A stretch of DNA of 14,645 bases from CAYPZL01 sp964415045 (GCA_964415045.1 CAYPZL010000145.1:1-14645), one strand, 5' to 3'. Positions 1 through 6,553 are shown, counted from the stretch's first letter. The notes: generated from the sequence alone by a model not told the origin. Made by a program: numbers and translations.

Positions 1-53
1 AACCTGGAAGTGGGGTTCTTGGTTGCGGCCGAGCGCAGCGAGGCCGCGCTGGG
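1..53 (-). repeat. Palindromic repeat, copy 1 (at the broken thiH end)
   Basis: Bases 1-53 match the reverse complement of 4389-4441. By my count 45 of 53 positions agree, and the inner 35 bases (19-53) are identical to 4389-4423. All eight differences are transitions and all lie within bases 1-18. The GC-rich core contains GCGGCC and GGCCGC as arms around an 11-base loop. Similarity reaches base 1, so the element continues outside the window. It joins thiH coding sequence exactly where the Fe-S cysteine motif should be. Confidence 0.85.
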
Positions 54-901
54 GTTTCAACAAGGACAATGCGTTCGCCAGAATCTGCCTAGCCATCGAC
101 GAAGCTCTGGCCGAGGCCGATCTGCTCGCCTCCGAAGGTTTCAGGGACCTTCTCCTGGTCAGCAGCGAGGACAAGGCGTTCATCTCCGTGGAATATCTGA
201 CGGACCTGACGCGCAAGCTGAGGGACAGGTTCAGCTTTGTCGGCGTGGAGATCTACCAGATGTCGGCAGACGAGTACCGCCGGCTCTTCGAGGCGGGCAT
301 CGAAGGGGTGACTCTCTATCAGGAGACATACGACCGCGCGGCCTATGCGCGCTACCACCTCGGCGGACCCAAGGCCGACTATGACATGAGACTGCGGGGC
401 CCCGACGACATGGCAGCAGCCGGCATGCGCGAAATCGGGCTCGGTGTCCTGCTGGGGCTGGCCGACTGGCGTATCGAGACGCTGGCGCTCGGCGAGCACG
501 CTTCACATCTGATCCGACGGTACTGGCAGTCGCATATCTCGTTCTCGTTCCCGCGGCTCAGGCCCGCCGCCGGCGTGCCTGCAGCGGAGTTTCCCCACCT
601 GCTGACGGACAAAAACCTGGTGCAGATGGTGCTGGCTTTGCGGCTCTGCTTCGCCGACGCCGGGCTCGTGCTGTCCACCCGGGAGCGGCCGCAACTGCGC
701 GATCACCTCGTTGGCCTGGGTATCACCCGGCTCAGTGCGGGCAGCCGAACCAGCCCCGGAGCCTACTCCTCCCCAAAAACAGAGCTGCGGCAATTCGAGG
801 TCGATGACCCGCGTAAGCCGATGGAAGTGGCTGCTATGCTCCGCAAAAAAGGTTTCGAGCCCGTCTGGAAGGATTGGGACCCGGCGTTTCACGGGGCGTG
901 A
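2..901 (+). CDS. thiH: ThiH-like radical SAM protein (2-iminoacetate synthase), N-terminally incomplete
   Basis: ThiH family members cleave tyrosine to dehydroglycine for the thiamine thiazole ring. From base 53 the protein follows the family: GFNKDN, then VEIYQMS, GVTLYQETYD, YHLGGPKADYDMRL, GLGVLLGL, SFPRLRP, and a C-terminus with LSTRE and SAGSRTSPGAYS. The N-terminal radical SAM part with the CxxxCxxC [4Fe-4S] motif is missing: the native sequence starts at the GFN that normally directly follows the third cysteine, and the codon before it reads Trp (TGG). Upstream, the same frame stays open to base 2 and runs through a palindromic repeat shared with hcyF. The first possible start in the window is a TTG at 23, inside the repeat, so I treat the gene as partial. 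It is either interrupted by the element at the Fe-S motif or cut by a contig edge. It is separated from the sulfur operon by 154 bases. Confidence 0.8.
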   Translation, partial: TWKWGSWLRPSAARPRWGFNKDNAFARICLAIDEALAEADLLASEGFRDLLLVSSEDKAFISVEYLTDLTRKLRDRFSFVGVEIYQMSADEYRRLFEAGIEGVTLYQETYDRAAYARYHLGGPKADYDMRLRGPDDMAAAGMREIGLGVLLGLADWRIETLALGEHASHLIRRYWQSHISFSFPRLRPAAGVPAAEFPHLLTDKNLVQMVLALRLCFADAGLVLSTRERPQLRDHLVGLGITRLSAGSRTSPGAYSSPKTELRQFEVDDPRKPMEVAAMLRKKGFEPVWKDWDPAFHGA

Positions 902-990
902 GCCGGGCAAATTCCTCCTTTTTCGACCGTCGCCGGACGGGAGAAGGTCGGTCGATTGCGCTACCCTCGAAATTTTCTTCAGAAAAGCTG

Positions 991-1019
991 TTGACGAAGA
1001 ACCCCAGCGTCGATATATT
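991..1019 (+). promoter_or_regulatory. Sigma70-type promoter upstream of the Rrf2 regulator
   Basis: TTGACG at 991-996 and TATATT at 1014-1019 are separated by exactly 17 bases, close to consensus, about 37 bases upstream of the GTG of the regulator. The surrounding stretch is noticeably more A+T-rich than the coding sequence. This is the only clear promoter I see ahead of the 9.8-kb co-directional run, so it may drive the whole operon. Confidence 0.6.
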
Positions 1020-1025
1020 GTATAT
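1013..1025. promoter_or_regulatory. Small dyad over the -10 box, possible autoregulatory operator
   Basis: ATATA-TTG-TATAT is a perfect 5-bp inverted repeat with a 3-base centre, overlapping the -10 hexamer. Rrf2 regulators often repress their own promoters from such positions. The dyad is short and A+T-rich, so it could be chance. Confidence 0.3.
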
Positions 1026-1055
1026 TAGTATTCCGATTGATTTAGTGGGTTACTT

Positions 1056-1511
1056 GTGGCAATCAGGATTTCAAAGAAATGCCATTATGCGATGCGCGCC
1101 GTTTTCGAGCTGGCCCTGCGCAATTCGGCCGAACCCGTAACGGTCCAGGAGATTGCCAGTGTACAGGACCTGCCGGCGCGTTTCCTGGAGGCGATTCTCA
1201 ACGAGTTGCGTCAGGCCGGTATTGTTGTGTCGCATCGCGGTAACGCCGGGGGGTATCTCCTGGCAAAACCGCCGGCCGAGACCACGGTTGCCGAAGTGAT
1301 CGAGGTGATTCAGGGGCCGATTTCCATCGCCAGGGCGCCGGACAGAGCGCATGGGGCAGGGATGTATTTCTGCGGAGATGCCGCTCTGGAGAGGCTCTGG
1401 CAGCGTATGAACGACTCGATCGCCGGGGTATGCCTGGAGACGAGTTTCGCGGACCTGGTAGCCTGGGAGAAGAGCAGCAAACGGACGGCCGTGCCGGATT
1501 ACTCGATCTGA
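1056..1511 (+). CDS. Rrf2-family transcriptional regulator, CymR-like
   Basis: A 151-residue DNA-binding repressor-type protein. It starts MAIRISKKCHYAMRAVFELA, followed by a winged helix-turn-helix (about 10-65) and the Rrf2 wing motif SHRGNAGGY (59-67). The GTG at 1056 gives the expected N-terminus; its ribosome site is weak. The cysteines are C9, C106 and C126, not the tight trio that holds the Fe-S cluster of IscR, so a CymR-type sensor is more likely. In Bacillus subtilis CymR represses cysteine genes in complex with CysK (established). The protein ends in PDYSI, a tail shared with the next two gene products and similar to CysK-docking tails. As first gene of the sulfur run it is the probable operon regulator. 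Family call firm; CymR-like role inferred. Confidence 0.85.
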   Translation: MAIRISKKCHYAMRAVFELALRNSAEPVTVQEIASVQDLPARFLEAILNELRQAGIVVSHRGNAGGYLLAKPPAETTVAEVIEVIQGPISIARAPDRAHGAGMYFCGDAALERLWQRMNDSIAGVCLETSFADLVAWEKSSKRTAVPDYSI

Positions 1512-1597
1512 TCGGTTTGAGTGGATGGCAGGCCCGTTTTTCTTGGCTTAATAGCATACTAAAACTGTAGGCGTACTGTGAAAAAAGGCGGCCGACG

Positions 1598-1819
1598 ATG
1601 GAATCTCACGGCAGGAGTATGGTGAAGGCGGTGACGTGGCGAGCGGGCGGGACCGTCGTGACCTTTATCGTCGCGTGGTTGTTGACGGGCGAAACGACGC
1701 TGTCGGTCGGGATCGGGTTGCTCGACAGCGCCGTCAAGATCGGCGCGTTCTACGCCCATGAGCGATTTTGGAACCGCGTGCGTTTCGGAAAGCTCGAGCC
1801 GCCGGAGTACCAGATATGA
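1598..1819 (+). CDS. DUF2061 small membrane protein
   Basis: A 73-residue protein with the DUF2061 hallmarks KAVTWRAGGT (10-19), a first membrane segment (about 17-31), a second hydrophobic stretch (about 35-50) and YAHERFW (52-58). The ATG at 1598 has AAAGG nine bases upstream. The function of DUF2061 is not known. It lies 86 bases after the regulator and 36 bases before cysH, so it is in the sulfur operon. The C-terminus is PPEYQI, matching the tails of the regulator and CysH; if these bind CysK, this protein could hold CysK at the membrane (inference). Two helices would put both termini on the same side. Confidence 0.8.
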   Translation: MESHGRSMVKAVTWRAGGTVVTFIVAWLLTGETTLSVGIGLLDSAVKIGAFYAHERFWNRVRFGKLEPPEYQI

Positions 1820-1855
1820 CAACCGACACCCTAAAGCATGAGGAGATGTGAGGTT

Positions 1856-2581
1856 ATGTCGACCAACACGATTGCGGACGTCGCCAGCGTTGACGTAAAG
1901 GAGCTGGTGGAAAAGCTGAATTTCGCCGAGAAGGTGGAACGCTCTTTGGGGCTCATTGAGCGGGCCTATCAGCAGTACGGAGAGCGGCTGGTGGTTGCCA
2001 ACAGTCTCGGTAAGGATTCGAGCGTCGTCTGGCACCTGGCCAAGCGCGTCAGTGCGGACATCCGGGGCTTCATCGTGACGACCCGTTTCAAGCCGGTCGA
2101 GACGAAACAGTTCATGGCCGAGGAGGTGGCGCGACATCCCGAGCTGCGCGTGTTCAGCAACGACGAAGAGATCCCCGACAAGCTGTATGCCACGGACCCT
2201 GACCGGTGCTGCGATATCCTCAAGGTCAAGCCGACCCGTCAGGCGGTCAGGGAAATGAACGTTGCATGCTGGGTCACGGGGCTGCGCTGCACCGAAGGCC
2301 GCACCCGCACGGACTTCAAGGAGGTTGAGCAGCGCGACGAAGGCCTGCTCAAGCTCAACCCGATCCTCCTCTGGTACGAGCGCGAGGTGTGGCAGTACCT
2401 GGCCCTGCATAAGGTGGACGTCAACCCACTCTACGGCAAAGGATATCGCTCGCTCGGCTGCTGGCCTTGCACGAAGATCGCCCAGGGTGCCGACGAGCGC
2501 GCGGGCCGTTGGATCGGCACGAGCAAATGCGGCGGCGAGTGCGGCATTCACACCAAGCCCTTGCTGGATTACCAGATCTGA
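1856..2581 (+). CDS. cysH: Adenylylsulfate/PAPS reductase, [4Fe-4S] type
   Basis: Reduces APS (or PAPS) to sulfite in assimilatory sulfate reduction. 241 residues from the ATG at 1856, chosen because AGGAG lies 10 bases upstream. Visible features are the PP-loop SLGKDSS (50-56), the cluster cysteines CC (118-119) and CxxC (202-205, in GCWPCT), and the C-terminal catalytic motif ECGIH with C229. The two cysteine pairs are typical of Fe-S APS reductases and of the bacterial PAPS reductases that share them, so the substrate is not settled by sequence. C225 in the catalytic loop is an extra cysteine. No ATP sulfurylase or APS kinase is in the window. The protein ends in LLDYQI, sharing its tail with the two preceding proteins. 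metY starts 14 bases downstream. Confidence 0.9.
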   Translation: MSTNTIADVASVDVKELVEKLNFAEKVERSLGLIERAYQQYGERLVVANSLGKDSSVVWHLAKRVSADIRGFIVTTRFKPVETKQFMAEEVARHPELRVFSNDEEIPDKLYATDPDRCCDILKVKPTRQAVREMNVACWVTGLRCTEGRTRTDFKEVEQRDEGLLKLNPILLWYEREVWQYLALHKVDVNPLYGKGYRSLGCWPCTKIAQGADERAGRWIGTSKCGGECGIHTKPLLDYQI

Positions 2582-2595
2582 ATCGGAGCGTGAGC

Positions 2596-3825
2596 ATGAG
2601 ACCCGGCACGGTCGCCATTCATAGCGGTTCGGTCGGCGCCGACGCTACCGGCGCGACGGCTGTTCCTCTGTACCAGAGCGTTTCGTACGCCTACCGGCGT
2701 GCCGAGGACCTGGCAGAGGTATTTCGCGGGGCCGCGCCGGGGTACATCTACACGCGGATCGCCAATCCGACCACCGCCGCTCTGGAGACGAGGCTGGCCG
2801 AGCTCGAAGGAGGAATCGGCTGCATCGCCACGTCGAGTGGAATGGCCGCCATCGCTTCTGTCGTCATGGGGCTGGTACAGGCCGGGGACGAGATTGTGGC
2901 CGCCGCCGGCATCTTTGGCGGTACTGTTTCGCTGTTCGAGAAGATCCTCGGGCGCTTCGGCGTCACGACGACGCTGGTCGACGCCTCGGATACGGCCGGC
3001 TTTGCGGCAGCCGTGACGAAGAGAACCAGGCTCATCTTTGTCGAAACGATCGGCAATCCTCGGATGGACGTGCCGGACATTCGTGCCATCGCCGCTGTAG
3101 CTCACCGGGCCGGCATCCCGCTTGTTGTCGACAGCACGGTGACTACACCCATTCTTGTCCGGCCGGGGGAATTCGGGGCTGATATCGTCGTGCATTCCAC
3201 GTCGAAGTTCATCAACGGTCACGGCACGGCGATCGGCGGCGCGATCATCGATACGGGCAACTACGACTGGTCGGCCGGCCCGTTTCGTGATATCGCAGAG
3301 TTGTCCGGGACGGTGCGACAGATGGCATTTCTCGTGCACCTGCGCAACCTGATCTATCGGGACCTCGGCGGGTGTGCGGCCCCCATGAATTCATTCCTGA
3401 TGCTCCAGGGCATGGAGACTCTTTCGGCCCGGATGTCCCGGCATTGTGCAAACGCGGCGCGGCTGGCGCAATTTCTGAGCAGCCATTCTGAGGTGGCGTG
3501 GGTGCGCTACCCCGGTCTGGCAGACAGCCCTCTCGTGGCAACGCAGTTCGGCGGGCTTGGAGGCGGACTGCTGACCTTCAGCCTGGGCAGCGGAGCGAGA
3601 GCCTTTCGCTTCATCAATGCCCTGAAGCTGGCGAAGAACCTGGCGAATCTGGGCGATGCCAAGACCCTGGTCATCCATCCGGCCTCGACGATATTCCACG
3701 AGTTTGACGACGAGAGACGCAGGGAGATGGGCGTGACGGCGGACATGATTCGCGTCTCCGTCGGGATTGAGGATTTCGAAGATATTCAAGCGGATTTTGA
3801 GCATTCAATCGCCGCGAGTAAGTGA
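2596..3825 (+). CDS. metY: O-acetylhomoserine sulfhydrylase (homocysteine synthase)
   Basis: A PLP enzyme of the Cys/Met metabolism family making homocysteine from O-acetylhomoserine and a sulfur donor. 409 residues, near the usual family length. Seen: the N-terminal PLYQSVSY segment, YTRIANPT (52-59), ATSSGMAAI (78-86), DST (179-181), and the PLP lysine K204 in HSTSKFINGHG. The ATG at 2596 has CGGAG seven bases upstream; the frame is open further upstream but only through cysH in another frame. Placement directly before a ThiS-like carrier, a ThiF-like enzyme and a JAMM protease matches the Wolinella arrangement in which MetY takes sulfur from the HcyS thiocarboxylate rather than from free sulfide. 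Methionine gamma-lyase or cystathionine synthase activity cannot be excluded from sequence, but context favours MetY. Confidence 0.87.
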   Translation: MRPGTVAIHSGSVGADATGATAVPLYQSVSYAYRRAEDLAEVFRGAAPGYIYTRIANPTTAALETRLAELEGGIGCIATSSGMAAIASVVMGLVQAGDEIVAAAGIFGGTVSLFEKILGRFGVTTTLVDASDTAGFAAAVTKRTRLIFVETIGNPRMDVPDIRAIAAVAHRAGIPLVVDSTVTTPILVRPGEFGADIVVHSTSKFINGHGTAIGGAIIDTGNYDWSAGPFRDIAELSGTVRQMAFLVHLRNLIYRDLGGCAAPMNSFLMLQGMETLSARMSRHCANAARLAQFLSSHSEVAWVRYPGLADSPLVATQFGGLGGGLLTFSLGSGARAFRFINALKLAKNLANLGDAKTLVIHPASTIFHEFDDERRREMGVTADMIRVSVGIEDFEDIQADFEHSIAASK

Positions 3826-3833
3826 GGTCTGAT

Positions 3834-4061
3834 ATGAAACTGACGGTGAACGCCGAGGAGGTCAGTCTCGCCGAGGAGCTGACCGTGAGCGAACTGCTGG
3901 TGCATCGGAATGTCCGGATGCCGGAGATGGTGTCAGTTGAGTTGAACGGGAAGATTCTGCCCCGCTCCGAGTTCGACAGCACCTCCGTAGCCGACGGCGA
4001 CGTGGTGGAGTTTCTCTATTTCATGGGAGGCGGATGTGTCACTGACCGAGCAACAAATTGA
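3834..4061 (+). CDS. hcyS: ThiS-like sulfur carrier protein with C-terminal mask (HcyS type)
   Basis: A 75-residue beta-grasp carrier protein: MKLTVN start, VELNGK (35-40), LPRSEF (42-47), VADGDVVEFLYFMGGG. ThiS and MoaD normally end in the active Gly-Gly. Here the glycines are residues 65-67 and eight more residues (CVTDRATN) follow before the stop. The ATG at 3834 is preferred over an upstream GTG at 3822 that overlaps the metY stop. The tail must be removed for activation, and a JAMM protease is encoded two genes on. In Wolinella HcyS and Pseudomonas QbsE such extensions are clipped by a JAMM partner (established). The alternative is a stop-codon loss, TGA to TGT. The gene overlaps hcyF by 26 bases. 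Confidence 0.85.
   Translation: MKLTVNAEEVSLAEELTVSELLVHRNVRMPEMVSVELNGKILPRSEFDSTSVADGDVVEFLYFMGGGCVTDRATN
4025..4038 (+). promoter_or_regulatory. hcyF ribosome site embedded in the Gly-Gly-Gly codons of hcyS
   Basis: GGGAGG (4025-4030) lies five bases before the GTG start of hcyF and at the same time spells the end of Met64 and the glycines of hcyS. No better start exists: the ATG at 4034 hits a stop three codons later. Start of hcyF and functional end of hcyS are therefore physically locked together, which favours translational coupling. Confidence 0.6.
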
Positions 4062-4995
4062 GCGATATAGCCGGCACATCATCCTCGAGTCTGTTGGCGG
4101 GGCGGGCCAGGAGAAGCTGCTTTCGAGCCGGGTCCTGATCGTTGGCGCCGGGGGGCTGGGGGCTCCGGCCGCCTTGTATCTGGCCGCCGCCGGCGTGGGA
4201 ACCATCGGACTGCTGGACGGCGATGAGGTGGATCTGACCAATCTGCAAAGGCAGATCGTTCACCACACCAGCGACGTCGGCAGGAGGAAAATCGTGTCGG
4301 CCGCCGAGAAGCTGCGAGCCATCAATCCGGATGTCACGGTGCGGACGTATGACACGTGGGCCCGGGCGAATAATATTCGGGACATTATCCCAGCGCGGCC
4401 TCGCTGCGCTCGGCCGCAACCAAAAACTCCGTTTCTAAGCCTTATCGTAACTACTGCAACGACAGGAGGTTACATTGATTTACGTCGAATCTTTGTCAAA
4501 AACTTAACGATGTTTGAGGTTAGTAGTACAGAGTACGACTTCGTCATTGACGGGGTGGATAACTTCGCCGCCAAGTTCCTGATCAACGACGCCTGCTACT
4601 TCGAGCGGATCCCGTTCTCGCACGCGGGCATCCTTCAGTTCGAAGGTCAGTTGATGACGGTGCTGCCCGGGCGGACGGCGTGCTATCGTTGCCTCTTTCG
4701 CTCGCCCCCTCCCGCCGGCTCGGTGCCTTCGTGCGGGCAAGCCGGTGTGCTGGGCGTTTTGCCCGGCGTCGTCGGCTCGCTCCAGGCGACGGAGGCCATC
4801 AAGTACCTGCTGGAGCTGGGTGACCTGTTGACCGATTCGCTGCTCACGTACAATGCCCTGAAGATGGACTTCCGCAAGATCGGCGTGGGCCGCAGTCCGA
4901 ACTGCCCTCTCTGCGGCGCGGACGCGGAGATCAAGGAACTGGTGGATGCCGAAGCGGCAGTTTGCGATCGGAGGGGGTGCCAATGTCAGGAATAG
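4036..4995 (+). CDS. hcyF: ThiF/MoeB-like sulfur-carrier adenylyltransferase (HcyF type) with in-frame insertion
   Basis: An E1-like enzyme that adenylates the C-terminal glycine of the carrier. 319 residues: nucleotide motif GAGGLG (37-42), DGDEVDLTNLQRQ (61-73), IDGVDNFAAKF (171-181), zinc pairs C216/C219 and C290/C293, and catalytic-type C233 in PSCGQAGVLG. Family members are about 240-270 residues. The excess is a 46-residue block (about 119-164) between NNIRDII and TEYDFVIDG, encoded by an A+T-rich insert whose left end is a palindromic repeat found elsewhere in the window. The insert is 138 bases, keeps frame and has no stop. It falls between a helix and the strand before the DxxDN loop, so it may be tolerated as a surface loop. 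Whether the protein is active is uncertain. Start GTG as explained for its ribosome site. Confidence 0.85.
   Translation: MSLTEQQIERYSRHIILESVGGAGQEKLLSSRVLIVGAGGLGAPAALYLAAAGVGTIGLLDGDEVDLTNLQRQIVHHTSDVGRRKIVSAAEKLRAINPDVTVRTYDTWARANNIRDIIPARPRCARPQPKTPFLSLIVTTATTGGYIDLRRIFVKNLTMFEVSSTEYDFVIDGVDNFAAKFLINDACYFERIPFSHAGILQFEGQLMTVLPGRTACYRCLFRSPPPAGSVPSCGQAGVLGVLPGVVGSLQATEAIKYLLELGDLLTDSLLTYNALKMDFRKIGVGRSPNCPLCGADAEIKELVDAEAAVCDRRGCQCQE
4389..4441 (+). repeat. Palindromic repeat, copy 2 (left end of the hcyF insertion)
   Basis: Inverted relative to copy 1 at 1-53; the inner 35 bases (4389-4423) are identical. Read in the orientation and frame used by thiH, this copy would have a TAG where copy 1 has TGG, so copy 1 is open in that frame and this one is open in the opposite, hcyF, direction. 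Confidence 0.85.
4390..4527 (+). mobile_element. In-frame palindrome-ended insertion inside hcyF
   Basis: Removing about 138 bases rejoins a normal ThiF core (DII followed by TEYDFVIDG). By count 4441-4527 is about 37% G+C against about 55% in 4541-4600. The left end carries the GCGGCC...GGCCGC palindrome. No transposase lies inside. The exact borders are uncertain by a few bases because the target duplication, if any, cannot be seen. It resembles, in principle, the protein-coding palindromic elements of Rickettsia (RPE). Confidence 0.75.
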
Positions 4996-5414
4996 AGATT
5001 CCGGAGCACGTTCTCGACGCCATGATTGCGCAGGCGCGTGCCGAAGCGCCGGTGGAGGCCTGCGGCATTCTGGCCGGGACCGGTGACCGCGTGGAGAAAC
5101 TCTACAAAATGACGAACGCCGACGGGAGCAGCGACCATTTTATGATGCTTCCCGACGAGCAGTTTGCCGTCGTGAAGGAAATGCGTGCGGCGGGCCTGGA
5201 GATGCTGGCGATTTATCACAGTCATCCTCAGACCCCCGCAAGACCTTCGCAGGAAGATATCCGGCTGGCACTGACGCCGGACGTGACACATGTGATTTTA
5301 TCGTTGCAGGATACAGCCCGGCCTGTCGTGAAAGGGTTTCGAATCGACGACGGTCACGTGACGCAGATCGAAGTCTGTGCCGCCCGGGATTGCGCTCGGC
5401 GGCAGATGAGGTAG
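4983..5414 (+). CDS. hcyD: JAMM/MPN metalloprotease, carrier-protein processing (HcyD type)
   Basis: A 143-residue single-domain Mov34/MPN protease (M67). The zinc site is complete: E25 in EACGIL, H79 and H81 in YHSHP, then S89 and D92 with the exact HxH-x7-S-x2-D spacing. The ATG at 4983 has GGAGGGGG six to thirteen bases upstream and gives MSGIEIPEHV; it overlaps the hcyF end by 13 bases. Bacterial relatives (HcyD, QbsD, Mec+) remove residues after the Gly-Gly of a sulfur carrier. The neighbouring carrier has an eight-residue tail after its glycines, which makes it the obvious substrate. Function is inferred from motif plus neighbours; specificity is not visible in the sequence. Confidence 0.87.
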   Translation: MSGIEIPEHVLDAMIAQARAEAPVEACGILAGTGDRVEKLYKMTNADGSSDHFMMLPDEQFAVVKEMRAAGLEMLAIYHSHPQTPARPSQEDIRLALTPDVTHVILSLQDTARPVVKGFRIDDGHVTQIEVCAARDCARRQMR

Positions 5415-5431
5415 TCTCTTGAAGGATGGAT

Positions 5432-6166
5432 ATGGAAACAAGACGCAAAATGAGATTGTTGTGTTGTGTGATTGCTGCTTCTGTGGGGTTGTTGGTTGGT
5501 TCGGCTCATGGGGATCGGCGGGCCTACGTTTGGACGTACGAGTACATGACGATGCCAAAAGGGACCGCCGAGCTTGAATACTATCTGACGCTGAAGGGCG
5601 CCGACCGGCACAACTTCAGCGACAAGAACACCTGGGAGCATCAGGCGGAACTCGAATACGGGATCACGGATCACTGGGACGTGGCCGTCTATCAACGATG
5701 GCAGCAGACCAACACCGCCGGCGAGGACACGTTTGAATACACGGGAACGAAGCTGAGGACTCGTTATCGCCTCGGCGAGAAAGGAACGAATCTCCTGGAT
5801 ACGCTGTTCTACCTGGAGTACAAGATTCCCGACGGCTCGGGCGCACCGGATGGTCTTGAAGGCAAGCTCGTGCTGGCCAAGGATTTCGGCAAGTTCAATA
5901 TAGCCTACAACCAGATCGTGGAGCTGAACATTGATGATGAAAGCGACGTCGAGCACGAGTACGCCTTCGGATTCAGCTATGCGACCGATCCGAAGTGGAT
6001 CGTGGGGATCGAATCGACGGGAAACTTCACTGAGGATAAGTACTATCTCGGCCCCACGGTCTCCTGGGCCAGTGAACGCTTTTGGGTAGCAGTAGGCGGT
6101 TTGGCCGGACTCAATGACAACAGCGATGACGTACAGGCCAGATTGATACTGGGCATTCCCTTCTAA
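5432..6166 (+). CDS. Predicted outer-membrane beta-barrel protein, unknown function
   Basis: 244 residues from the ATG at 5432, chosen because GAAGG sits six bases upstream; an ATG at 5426 overlaps that site. A signal peptide (basic METRRKMR, hydrophobic LLCCVIAASVGLLVGSA, likely cleavage after AHG27) is followed by alternating polar/aromatic strands (ELEYYLTL, QAELEYGI, HWDVAVYQRW, LFYLEYKI, EYAFGFSYA, FWVAVGGLAG) ending in ILGIPF. A terminal Phe and paired strands are typical of outer-membrane barrels, about 10-12 strands. I do not recognise the family. It is 17 bases after the JAMM gene and 21 bases before the cytochrome gene, so it appears to be in the operon, although its cellular location differs from the cytoplasmic sulfur enzymes. 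Confidence 0.65.
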   Translation: METRRKMRLLCCVIAASVGLLVGSAHGDRRAYVWTYEYMTMPKGTAELEYYLTLKGADRHNFSDKNTWEHQAELEYGITDHWDVAVYQRWQQTNTAGEDTFEYTGTKLRTRYRLGEKGTNLLDTLFYLEYKIPDGSGAPDGLEGKLVLAKDFGKFNIAYNQIVELNIDDESDVEHEYAFGFSYATDPKWIVGIESTGNFTEDKYYLGPTVSWASERFWVAVGGLAGLNDNSDDVQARLILGIPF

Positions 6167-6187
6167 AGACATGCAAAGGACGGATGC

Positions 6188-6508
6188 GTGAACGTGATGA
6201 ACTGTCACATAGGAAAATGCACTGTGCTGCCTGTCGCCATCGGGGCCGCCCTTGTCTTTTTGCTCATTGGTTGCCACCAGGGGGGCCGGACGCAGACGAG
6301 TGAGGGCGACAGGTTGTATCGAGCCAAATGCGCCTCCTGTCACCGGCTTGTCGCCCCGGACAAATACGAGAGCGAACAGTGGCACGCGTTTCTTGCCAAC
6401 CACGGCCCCCGGATGACGGAGACCGAGCGGACGGCCATCGCCGATCATCTGGTCCGTCGCAGCGCAGGGACGGAGACCGCCGCTCGCGCCGATGGGAGCA
6501 GTGGATGA
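6188..6508 (+). CDS. Small lipoprotein c-type cytochrome
   Basis: 106 residues with a lipobox LLIGC (25-29; lipidated C29) after a hydrophobic segment, and one haem-binding motif CASCH (48-52) in a short domain (about 40-92) that resembles small sulfate/sulfite-associated or dihaem-like cytochrome modules (YRAKCASCHRLV, HAFLANHGPRMTETER). A methionine in GPRM is a candidate axial ligand. The start is the GTG at 6188, with AAAGGA seven bases upstream; GTG 6194 and ATG 6197 are alternatives in the same frame. It should be anchored facing the periplasm. Its place between hcyD and sir suggests a part in redox supply, but the sulfite reductase has no export signal, so a direct electron route is not obvious. 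Confidence 0.7.
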   Translation: MNVMNCHIGKCTVLPVAIGAALVFLLIGCHQGGRTQTSEGDRLYRAKCASCHRLVAPDKYESEQWHAFLANHGPRMTETERTAIADHLVRRSAGTETAARADGSSG

Positions 6509-6553
6509 CGCGCCACACCGGCGACGGGAAACGTGGTTTTCGATGGTGAACTC

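Noticed and set aside
924..950. Possible terminator after thiH (CGACC...GGTCG around CCGTC-GCCG-GACGG)
   Set aside because: The stems are only 5 bp, they compete with each other and no T-run follows.
1559..2551. 330-codon minus-strand frame opposite DUF2061 and cysH
   Set aside because: No domain seen, and it is antisense to two recognised genes.
4465..4515. Internal translation restart inside the hcyF insertion (AGGAGG, later ATG at 4510)
   Set aside because: The frame is continuous through the insertion, so a restart is not needed; the ATG is 39 bases from the AGGAGG.
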